A program made the translations under genes and the position numbers. A DNA stretch of 64,000 bases from Pycnococcus provasolii (Eukaryota > Chlorophyta > Pseudoscourfieldiophyceae > Pseudoscourfieldiales): assembly GCA_049487715.1 (NCBI GenBank), contig CP150555.1, forward strand, positions 744,001-808,000. The letters are read 5' to 3'. The notes under the pieces are model-generated. The model did not search any database. It saw nothing but the letters and a program-made list of their open reading frames with translations, and was not told where the DNA came from. Each line of letters begins with the position of its first letter. The first letter of the stretch is position 1. Below, in pieces: positions 19,204 to 27,570 of the stretch.

Positions 19204-19570
19204 CGAAAACTTGTACTTGATGATGATGCGCAGCACCTTGCACTCGAGAGCTTGTTGGTGTTGGGAAGAATGATGGCGCTAGCTGTACAGTTGTGTCTTG
19301 CCGTGCCTCCCCTTCAAGCTGTGCTTCGTGTTGTGCTGCGCCCCCCGTGCTGTGCTGCGGCTTGTGACTTGAAGTGCTCAGCCTTGCTGTTGCTGGTGGG
19401 GGAGAATATTGTTAGGAATCTTTGTTAGTTATTTTTGATCTCCTACTAAGGAGGGTCAAATCTTGGCATTAGCTTTGAAGCTCGATTTCCTGAATCCTGA
19501 TTCTCTTCAATCTCTGTCCCTGCGAAGGCTTTTCGTCTTCTTCCGAGGTCCGGCCCAGAAAGCTGCCTCT
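19204..19570. repeat. Direct repeat unit B, copy 1
   Basis: About 367 bp, begins CGAAAACTTGTACTTGATGA and ends AAGCTGCCTC. It recurs with small indels (mainly in a C-run) at 22282-22655. It abuts copy 2 of unit A with no gap. Confidence 0.85.
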
Positions 19571-19737
19571 TTAGGTGCAACTCGATGCATAAAGCAGTAA
19601 CTTTCGTGGGCCGGACTCGGAATAGAGAAAAGCGTCGCGCGGTTACAGCAGATTGAATATAATGGTGATGAGAGCCTGGGAATGCAGCGAGAGGCTGATC
19701 CACTCCTCGAGACGCATCCCGGGGCCGCGGGGCTTCT
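19569..19737. repeat. Direct repeat unit A, copy 2
   Basis: Second copy of the 169-bp unit at 18816-18984. The order A1-spacer-B1-A2-satellites-B2 indicates a tandem duplication in which the spacer of the second unit has been replaced or invaded by satellite arrays. Confidence 0.85.
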
Positions 19738-19897
19738 GCGCTGGGCTTCCCATAACTTTTGCCATTCTTGCCATTCTCATGTCTGGAGTGTGTTTGCAAA
19801 ACGCACTGATATGCCAGGACCATGATCGTGGAAGTTCGGCGGAGCGTGACGCGGTGTAACCGCGGTCACTGTCAACGTCAGGTTGACGAACTCCCGA

Positions 19898-21830
19898 ATT
19901 TGCGCAGGCAGCTGCGATCCGGCGTGATCGACGAGCATGCGTGCTTGCCGCGTGCCGTGCGGAGCGTCTCGTGCTCCTGCCCGTAGCTGTCGTGCGTTGC
20001 GCTGAACGTGCGCATCCTCGGCTCCGTGGCTGACGTGCTCTCAAAGAATGCGCAGGCAGCTGCGATCCGGCGTGGTCGACGAGCACGCATGCTCGCCGCG
20101 CGCCGTGCGGAGCGTCTCGTGCTCCTGCCCGTAGCTGTCGTGCGCTGGGCTTGCGCATCCTCAGCTCCGTGGCTGCCGGGCTCTCCCGAATGCGCAGGCA
20201 GCTGCGATCCGGCGTGATCGACGAGCACGCATGCTCGCCGCGCGCCGTGCGGAGCGTCCCGTGCTCCTGCCCGTGGCTATCGTGCGCTGGTCGTGCGTAC
20301 GTTGGCAGGCTCTCCCGAATGCGCAGGCAGCTGCGATCCGGCGTGATCGACGAGCACGCATGCTCGCTGCGCGCCGTGTGGGGCGTCTCGTGCTCCTGCC
20401 CGTGGCTATCGTGCGCTGCGCTGAACGTGCGCATTCTTGGCTCCGAGGCTGACGTGCTCTCAAATGCGCAGGCAGCTGCGATCCGGCGTGGTCGACGAGC
20501 ACGCATGCTCGCCGCGCGCCGTGCGGAGCGTCTCGTGCTCCTGCCCGTGGCTGTCGTGCGTTGCGCTGAACGTGCGCATCCTCGGCTCCGTGGCTGCCGG
20601 GCTCTCAAATGCGCAGGCAGCTGCGATCCGGCGTGATCGACGAGCACGCATGCTCACCGCGCGCCGTGCGGAGCGTCTCGTGCTCCTGCCCGTGGCTGTC
20701 GTGCGTTGCGCTGAACGTGCGCATCCTCGGCTCCGTGGCTGCCGGGCTCTCAAAGAATGCGCAGGCAGCTGCGATCCGGCGTGATCGACGAGCACGCATG
20801 CTCGCCGCGCGCCGTGCGGAGCGTCCCGTGCTCCTTCCCGTGGCTGTCGTTCGTTGCGCTGAACGTGCGCATCCTCGGCTCCGTGGCTGCCGGGCTCTCA
20901 AATGCGCAGGCAGCTGCGATCCGGCGTGATCGACGAGCACGCATGCTCGCCGCGCGCCGTCGGAGCGTCTCGTGCTCCTGCCCGTGGCTGTCGTGCGTTG
21001 CGCTGAACGTGCGCATTGCGCTGAACGTGCGCATTCTCGGCTCCGTGGCTGACGGGCTCTCAAAGAATGCGCAGGCAGCTGCGATCCGGCGTGATCGACG
21101 AGCACGCATGCTCGCCGCGCGCCGTGCGGAGCGTCTCGTGCTCCTGCCCGTGGCTGTCGTGCGTTGCGCTGAACGTGCGCATCCTCGGCTCCGAGGCTGC
21201 CGGGCTCTCAAATGCGCAGGCAGCTGCGATCCGGCGTGATCGACGAGCACGTATGCTCGCCGCGCGCCGTGCGGAGCGTCTCGTGCTCCTGCCCGTAGCT
21301 GTCGTGCGCTGGGCGTGCGCACGCTGGCACGCTCTCCCGAATGCGCAGGCAGCTGCGATCCGGCGTGATCGACGAGCACGCATGCTCGCCGCGCGCCGTG
21401 TGGAGCGTCTCGTGCTCCTGCCCATGGCTGTCGTGCGTTGCGCTGAACGTGCGCATCCTCGGCTCCGCGGCTGACGGGCTCTCCAGAATGCGCAGGCAGC
21501 TGCGATCCGGCGTGGACGACAAGCACGCATGCTCGCCGCGCGCCGTGCGGAGCGTCTCGTGCTCCTGCCCGTAGCTGTCGTGCGCTGGGCTTGCGCATCC
21601 TCGGCTCCGTGGCTGCCGGGCTCTCAAAGAATGCGCAGGCGGCTGCGATCCGGCGTGATCGACGAGCACGCATGCTCGCCGCGCGCCGTGTGGAGCGTCT
21701 CGTGCTCCTGCCCGTAGCTGTCGTGCGCTGGGCGTGCGCACGCCGGCGGGCTCTCCAGAATGCGCAGGCAGCTGCGATCCGGCGTGATCGACGAGCACGC
21801 ATGCTCGCCGCGCGCCGTGCGTCTCGTGCT
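19898..21830. repeat. Satellite array 1, ~146-bp monomer, about 14 copies
   Basis: The word GCGCAGGCAGCTGCGATCCG recurs at about 19901, 20050, 20200, 20322, 20467, 20613, 20761, 20906, 21070, 21215, 21344, 21490, 21640 (one mismatch) and 21764. Most spacings are 145-150; a short class is ~122-129, and one is 164. Each monomer contains GAGCACGCATGCTCGCCGCG, with an imperfect palindrome around GCATGC. Long ORFs occur in several frames on both strands (up to 383 codons) because the monomer lacks stops; they have no domain and shift frame between monomers, so I do not call them genes. Confidence 0.93.
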
Positions 21831-21831
21831 C

Positions 21832-22281
21832 CTTCCCAGCCGAGTTGGCTGTACACGTTGCTTCGAGGTGACGAGGTGTCGTGCTGGTGACGTCTGTTCA
21901 TCGTTTGATCTGTTCCCAGCTGAGTTGGCTATACAAGTTGCGTCGAGTTGTCGGGTGTCTTGCTCGAGACGTCTGTTCATCGTTTGATCCGTTCCCAGCT
22001 GAGTTGGCTATACACAATGCGTCGAGTTGTCGGGTGTCTTGCTCGTGACGTCTGTTCATCGTTTGATCCGTTCCCAGCTGAGTTGGCTATACAAGTTGCT
22101 TCGAGGTGACGAGGTGTCGTGCTCGTGACGTCTGTTCATCGTTTGATCCGTTCCCAGCTGAGTTGGCTATACACAATGCGTCGAGTTGTCGGGTGTCTTG
22201 CTCGAGACGTCTGTTCATCGTTTGATCCGTTCCCAGCTGAGTTGGCTATACAAGTTGCGTCGAGTTGTCGGGTGTCTTGCA
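21832..22281. repeat. Satellite array 2, ~79-bp monomer, about 6 copies
   Basis: CCCAGC(C/T)GAGTTGGCT recurs at 21835, 21915, 21994, 22073, 22153 and 22232, a constant 79-80 bp spacing. Monomers alternate between two variants (AAGTTGCGTCGAGTTGTCGGG and CAATGCGTCGAGTTGT types). It follows array 1 without a gap and is unrelated to it in sequence. Confidence 0.92.
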
Positions 22282-22655
22282 CGAAAACTTGTACTTGATG
22301 ATGATGGCGCAGCACCTTGCACTGCGAGAGCTTGTTGGTGTTGGGAAGAATGATGGCGCTAGCTGTACAGTTGTGTCTTGCCGTGCCTCCCCCTTCAAGC
22401 TGTGCTTCGTGTTGTGCTGCGCCCCCCCCCCGTGCTGTGCTGCGGCTTGTGACTTGAAGTGCTCAGCCTTGCTGTTGCTGGTGGGGGGAGAATATTGTTA
22501 GGAATCTTTGTTAGTTATTTTTGATCTCCTACTAAGGAGGGTCAAATCTTGGCATTAGCTTTGAAGCTCGATTTCCTGAATCCTGATTCTCTTCAATCTC
22601 TGTCCCTGCGAAGGCTTTTCGTCTTCTTCCGAGGTCCGGCCCAGAAAGCTGCCTC
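22282..22655. repeat. Direct repeat unit B, copy 2
   Basis: Second copy of 19204-19570, ending about 100 bp before the LRR gene start, so it may form part of that gene's promoter. It differs mainly by a longer C-run near 22424-22431. Confidence 0.85.
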
Positions 22656-22757
22656 CTTATTTGCACTTCCGCGGACTTTTGTTTTGATTGCACTGGCAAC
22701 TCCCAGGCTTTGTTCTGTTCTTGCAAGCCTCACAACCAACCCTGTTACTTGTGACTG

Positions 22758-24293
22758 ATGATGGCCGCTGTTAGCAACGAACATGTGCCAGGTTCCACTA
22801 GTCGTATTCTTGAAGGTGTTAGCCACCTTGTGGAGGGTAGCTTGTCTCAACCGTCCACTGAGTCGTTGACTCGTACTACTCAAGGTGGTCGTCTCTCTTT
22901 GAGGGAGTTGTGCCTTTGTGGTGACGTGGATGACGACCTTGATGATGTAAACGAGAATCCTCGGGTCATCACCTCTTTGATAGCGCGCTCCAAGTCGTTA
23001 ACATCAATCGCGGAACATTGTAGTGTTTTAGTCTCGCTTTCGGTGCTCAGTCTCTCACATAACCAACTTACGTGCTTAGACGGATTTCAACTTCTACGTG
23101 GACTCAAGGAAGTGAACCTTAACAACAACCTCTTAACTTCTCTTGACAATATTCAAGCTTCTTCGTCTTCTCTAAGAAAACTGTATGCGAGCGGGAACAG
23201 AATACAAAACGTCACGTGCCTTGCCGAGTGCTCCGCGCTTGAAACGCTGTCCATCATGAGCAACGACGTCAAGTCCATCGCACTCGCACTCAGAAGTCTG
23301 GAGACGTGCAAAAGCTTAAGAGAACTCGACTTGGCGGGGAATCCGTGCGCTCCAGTCACAGACGACGCGTGGAGATTCGACGTCGCTCGATGCCTACCCT
23401 GGCTCTGCGCGCTCGACGGAGAAGAACCGCCTCAACCTCCTCACGAAAACGAACAAGGCGCGATAGATACGGCGACTCTTCACGACGACGACGCGGACGT
23501 GCATATTGAAGGCGGTACCGTCTCGAGTTCCACGGGCGACGTTTACGACGACGCCACTGTGGGACTCAGCTCACAAGCTCGACGGCACGAAAGCGGGACG
23601 ATCGCCGCGGCGTCCATGAGGCCGTGCACGGCACCGCCGGCGCCACCTAGCATGACGGCAGGAAGCGGAAGCAAGATCTTCCGATCGCCGTTCTTAAACA
23701 ACCACCCCATCCTGCTCGAATATCTCGCGGAAACAGCGGCGGGGGCGTCGGACACGTCCGTTGCCCTGCCCAAGCCATCAGCGCAAAACGGGCAGTCGAC
23801 GAAGTTCGTAGGACGACTACGTGGCTTGGCCGCCGACATGGGAGCAAGTGCCGCCATGGGAGAGACTCCCGAGGAAATGGCCGCGCGCCTCGCCGCACTA
23901 CCAAGCGGCGGAGACGCGTCGGCAGCCGTGGAAGAGCACGTGCTTGGTCGTGGAATGCAGCCAATGGAATCTGTGCGACGCCTGCTGCTCCTTGTCGACA
24001 GGCTGCGAGCGGAGCGTGACGGCGCCCTTGATGCTGCAAGATGTGCCTCGGCAGAAGCAGATCGCCTCAGGCTGTCTCGAACGAACGTCGTGAGTGCGAA
24101 GGACGGCGTGAGCGTGACAGTGCAAGGCACCGCGGCTGGAGGCTTCGTGCTCCCCTCCGAGGCGGCCGAGGTGGCAAAGGCGGCTGAGCAGCTCGCGAAG
24201 GAGAACGCAACGCTGCGGCGCGAGAACGCGAACATGTTCGCGCTATTGGACGAGAACAAGAACTTACGGCGTCGCCTCGAGGAGCTCCTCTAG
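22758..24293 (+). CDS. Leucine-rich-repeat (SDS22-like) protein with C-terminal coiled coil
   Basis: 511 residues, start MMAAVSNEH. Residues ~75-230 contain five or six LRRs of the SDS22/U2A' type (LSVLSLSHNQLTCLDGF, LKEVNLNNNLLTSLDNI, LRKLYASGNRIQNVTCL, LETLSIMSNDVKSI, LRELDLAGNPCAPVTDD), closed by an LRR-cap-like segment (WLCALDGEEPP). The middle is disordered. Residues ~405-511 are coiled coil (RLRAERDGALDAARCASAEA; ENATLRRENANMFALLDENK). LRR plus coiled-coil proteins of this layout are common in cilia and centrosomes; a ciliary role is inferred only from this. It converges with the BAT2-like gene; the gap holds a copy of the 3'-gap repeat at 24469-24498. Confidence 0.8.
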   Translation: MMAAVSNEHVPGSTSRILEGVSHLVEGSLSQPSTESLTRTTQGGRLSLRELCLCGDVDDDLDDVNENPRVITSLIARSKSLTSIAEHCSVLVSLSVLSLSHNQLTCLDGFQLLRGLKEVNLNNNLLTSLDNIQASSSSLRKLYASGNRIQNVTCLAECSALETLSIMSNDVKSIALALRSLETCKSLRELDLAGNPCAPVTDDAWRFDVARCLPWLCALDGEEPPQPPHENEQGAIDTATLHDDDADVHIEGGTVSSSTGDVYDDATVGLSSQARRHESGTIAAASMRPCTAPPAPPSMTAGSGSKIFRSPFLNNHPILLEYLAETAAGASDTSVALPKPSAQNGQSTKFVGRLRGLAADMGASAAMGETPEEMAARLAALPSGGDASAAVEEHVLGRGMQPMESVRRLLLLVDRLRAERDGALDAARCASAEADRLRLSRTNVVSAKDGVSVTVQGTAAGGFVLPSEAAEVAKAAEQLAKENATLRRENANMFALLDENKNLRRRLEELL

Positions 24294-24468
24294 AGGCTTT
24301 GTGACCATGTGCAGTACAATATGTACAGTATGTTACATACAGTGTAAGATAAGAATACCACAATCGATAGTAAATGATGATATTTGCCATCCCTCCATTC
24401 CTTCTAAGGGTATGGTGCAACGGGTAAAAGGTGATGCTCCAAGCAATTCAGGCAAAATAGGTTGGTCG

Positions 24469-24498
24469 AAGTAAAGCTCTATTACGTTACTGAATGAG
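24469..24498 (-). repeat. 3'-gap repeat family, copy a
   Basis: TATTACGTTACTGAATGAG (within 24479-24498) matches the reverse complement of 34039-34062 over at least 22 bp. It lies between the convergent 3' ends of the LRR gene and the BAT2-like gene. Confidence 0.6.
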
Positions 24499-24548
24499 CA
24501 ACCTTATCTTATTATTTATTTCTCATATTTAGTAAGTTGTGTGTCTCG

Positions 24549-26351
24549 TTAAGCGCTTGGCGGAGGTGCAGCTTTCGTGCCACGCCCGCGGCCGCGGCCA
24601 CCTCCGCCTCCACCTCGTTTCGGCGGTGGAGCGAGACCAGGTGGGGGTGCCAAAGGCTTTGCGTCATTTCGCATAGCAGCAGCTGCCGCCTGCCTCGACT
24701 GTTCTGACGATGGCTTCGGCTTTGCTGACGGCGGTCGTTTCTCTTTGTGTTCCGCCGACGGTTGCTTTTTCTCTGACGACGACTGTGCCGGCTTTTTCTC
24801 CGGTTTTTCAGACGTTGAGTTGTTGTTGCCTCCTTTCGCTCCCTTGGCCGACGTTGGACGCCATTCCCGCTTCTTCATGCTGATGCTGATGCTGATGCTT
24901 TTGCGTATGCTGCGATTGTTGCTGCGATGGAGCTGGAGTCGGCGTCGGCGTCGTCGGCGTCTCGTCTGAGGCTGGTTGCGTCTGTCGCTTCTGAAGATGC
25001 TTTTGAACGCGCTTGCCGCCGCGTTTGCCGCGCGAGGCTGCCGCCTTGGATGATGCCGATGCTGAACCCTGGTCCGCGTTCTGCTCCTCCTCGTCTTGCA
25101 CATCCTCGTCGTTTTGCTGTGCATCCTCATCTTCTTTCGGTTGCGGTAGCTCTGCCGGAGGTGGATCGTCGTCCAGATCGTCGGGCAATTTAGGTGGCGA
25201 CGATGGAGCCATGTCAGCATCTGGAGCAGCAGGTCCATCTCTTTTCAGAATGCGCACGGGTGGCTGGGCCATGCCCATGCGGGGTGGTGATGAGGCTACC
25301 ATCGGTTGCGACGGGAATTGTCGGAATGGTGACGTGGGCGGTTGTCTCCAGTCTCTCGACTCATCCGAGCGTGACATAGGTTGTGGTGATGGTGGGTAGG
25401 AGGAGCTCCCACCAAACTGCGGTGGCGATGTCGGCGCAGAAAAGCCTTGGTTGTGGTGGCGGTAGTGCGACTGCTGTTGGTGCGAGTACTCGTGCGGCAC
25501 TTGTGGCGGCGGCGTCGGCGGTGGAGACTGGTAGTCTCTGTTGTTGTTGTAGTGGTGATGGTTATTGTGATAGTTGTTGTTGTTGTGGTGGTGGTGGTTG
25601 TGATATCCTCCTCCGCCTCCTGAAGGTTGGTGGTGGTAGTTATGGTTGTGGTTGTGGTTGTGATAGTTGCCGTTGTGGTGGTTGTAGTGAGGCGCCGACT
25701 GGTGATGGTAGCTGCTGCTGCTGTTGTAGTTGTTGTGGTAGTTGTTGTTGTGGTGGTGGTACTGGTGGTTGTCGTATCTGTCATGTTGCTGGTGCTGTAT
25801 TTTCTGACCTCTGTCTCCCGCGAGCCACGACGGCGTGTCGTGAGACGCCGGCGTCCTGTCCGGTTCCACGAGTCCCCATTCTTGCGACGCGTTTCTGACT
25901 GGGAAGTGCAAGGTGAACGCCCCCCCCCCGACGCCTCGTGAGTGCCTCCTCCGCCTCCGCTGCTCCTGTTCTGCGGCGCGACTGGTGAGTGTGTATGATT
26001 CGTCTGCTGCGTCGGCACCTGAGTGCCTCCTCCTCCTTGTGCCCCGCCTGGTATGGAAGTCCCGTGTGGCTGCTGCCCTGAAGCGCTAGGTCGTGGTCCC
26101 CACGCAGATGGGACGCCAGAAGCACCTGGAGAAGCACCACCACCGTTATGATGATGAGACGAAGGTCCGTTTTCACCACCATGAGCACCCCACCAAGACG
26201 ACTCGTTATTCCCTTCCCCCCTAGGATGCTTTTGCGAAGGTACGAGCGGCGTATTTGGGTCTTGCCCGTCATTCTGGAATTTCTGACTAGGTAAGTTTAT
26301 CGGTTTCGGCATGGAGACACGCCCGAGCGGAACCATGCGATTGCGACGCAT
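24549..26351 (-). CDS. BAT2/PRRC2-N domain protein, plant MOS1-like, in three frames
   Basis: The N-terminus reads MVPLGRVSMPKPINLPSQKF and continues NDGQDPNTPLVP, the hallmark of the BAT2 N-terminal domain (plant MOS1, animal PRRC2). Plant MOS1 regulates chromatin and transcription of immune genes. The remainder is disordered and rich in Gly, Ser, His, Asn, Gln and Pro, with PPVRILKRDGP and an acidic run; the C-terminus is Lys-rich, then an RGG-type stretch (PPKRGGGGGGRGRGRG). The reading changes frame twice. The first change is at a run of ten C (25920-25929), after which HFPVRNASQEWGLVEPDRTP is the good frame. The second is in a (CATCAG)n tract near 24875-24900, after which KKREWRPTSAKGAKGG is the good frame. 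Indel errors in the assembly or real mutations would both explain this. Confidence 0.65.
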
Positions 26352-26867
26352 GGTGAGGTGAATAGGTGAATAGGGACTGAGTGACTGCTTATTGATATAT
26401 TGAGCACTTCTACGGCTGCTGCTCGAGTGGTACTTCCTCTCCGGGAATGCCTTGGAATGGAATGGCGTGTCGGAAGCAACAGGGAGAAGGCTTCGAGGGG
26501 CCGGAGGGGGGGGTTGGAAGGGAAGGGAAGGGTACCTGGGCCGGGTTCTTCTCAGGCCTCAGGGTTCCCCCCGTTCCGACCATTTCCCTCGACCATTTGT
26601 TCGGACCTTTTCCCCCGGCCTGGTTCTTTTCCCTCGCCCTTTTCCATTCGTACGCGTAGGGGATACGAGTCCGTGTTCGCCTTGGCAAATTATCTTGCTG
26701 GAGCCCGGGCCCCGGCTGCCCGGGAAGAAACGCCCAAAACCCTAGCTAAAAATGATGGACCGGGGATACCTAGGCTCCCCCTAACCCTAACCCTAACCCT
26801 TCGAAGCCTTTTCTCCCCGGGGTTCGGTTTCGGTTTCCTCCTCTTCAGTCTTCAGTCTTCCGTCTCC
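26352..26867. other. Divergent promoter region with telomere-like array
   Basis: Between the BAT2-like gene (-) and the small gene at 26868 (+). GC-rich with G-runs (26507-26517). (CCCTAA)n at ~26778-26800. No gene supported. Confidence 0.55.
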
Positions 26868-27353
26868 ATGTCGATGTCGGCGCACATGCACATCTTCACG
26901 CTTCGAAGCACTTTACTTGGTCTCTCGGCCGCCAGGTCCTCGTCAGTGGCTCTAACCCGCTCTAACCATGTGGTCATGGGCTTGGCGACATCGACATCAA
27001 CAACAACAGGAACAACAGGAACAGGAACAGGGGTGCCTTCTTCAACCACACCTTTCCACCAGTTTCGACGCCAGTTCGCGTGACGCAACTCCCTCGACCT
27101 GCCGCCGCCTGACACCGTGCAAGTGACGTACGCAAAGTCAGCGCTAGACAGGTTCATCAAACTCGCAGACGCCGTCGAGGACGCATACCCGTCCGTCGCG
27201 TGCGAAGGAGACGAGGGGGAAGGAGGCGACGACGCTATCGTCGTACAGGCACCCGACGGCGACGTCGTGTACGCCGTCGGCGTCGACGCGGACGAGCCGG
27301 CGGATGAGGCGGAGAGGGTGGTTGCAGCACTACAAGCAAAGCTCTCAGAGTGA
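26868..27353 (+). CDS. Small protein with mitochondrial-type presequence, interrupted by an in-frame TGA
   Basis: ATG 26868 opens a 71-codon stretch rich in Ser, Thr, Ala and Arg with no acidic residues (IFTLRSTLLGLSAARSSSVA), typical of a mitochondrial presequence. It ends at TGA 27081-27083. The same frame continues without an ATG for 89 codons: VQVTYAKSALDRFIKLADAV, then a segment ending VVAALQAKLSE. The second part looks like a small alpha/beta domain (strand, long helix, strand, helix), loosely like the Rdx/SelW fold but without a CxxC/CxxU motif. Either a short intron, a sequencing error, or TGA read as selenocysteine could join them. The opposite strand has a 196-codon ORF (26852-27442), which I think is the shadow. 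The strand choice rests on the alternating gene order and composition. Confidence 0.35.
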
Positions 27354-27487
27354 AGCAAGGGTGAGCACTTGAAAGTCGAGAGAGAGTTGTTCCACGTGAC
27401 GCACGCCGCGACGAAAATCAACTTGTTCTTAAACTTGAACACGTTGCGGTCGAGCCGAGTCTCACGCTCTCTTCGACATTTCTAAGA

Positions 27488-27546
27488 GTAATGGAGTGTA
27501 CTTTACTTTGTCCAACGGTCGTCCATTCACACCATTCACTTTCACC
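27488..27546 (+). repeat. 3'-gap repeat family, copy b
   Basis: Core CTTTGTCCAACGGTCGTCC followed by CCATTCAC-type tandem words (ATTCACACCATTCACTTTCA). It lies in the convergent gap between the small + gene and CSB (-). It matches 34066-34115 and the reverse complement of 63470-63548. Confidence 0.7.
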
Positions 27547-27570
27547 ATCAAATATAATTACAAATCTTCT

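Noticed and set aside
19643-21901. Long ORFs (up to 383 codons) on both strands of the 146-bp satellite
   Set aside because: They arise because the monomer is GC-rich and lacks stops; they change phase with monomer length, have no start context and no domain.
19898-22281. CRISPR array
   Set aside because: Monomers are contiguous repeats without unique spacers, and the genome is eukaryotic.
25627-25941. Plus-strand Val-rich ORFs over the BAT2-like gene
   Set aside because: Shadow of the His/Asn-rich coding repeats on the minus strand.
26852-27442. 196-codon minus ORF
   Set aside because: Considered as an alternative to the small + gene. Ser-rich and without a domain, and against the alternating gene order; not fully excluded.
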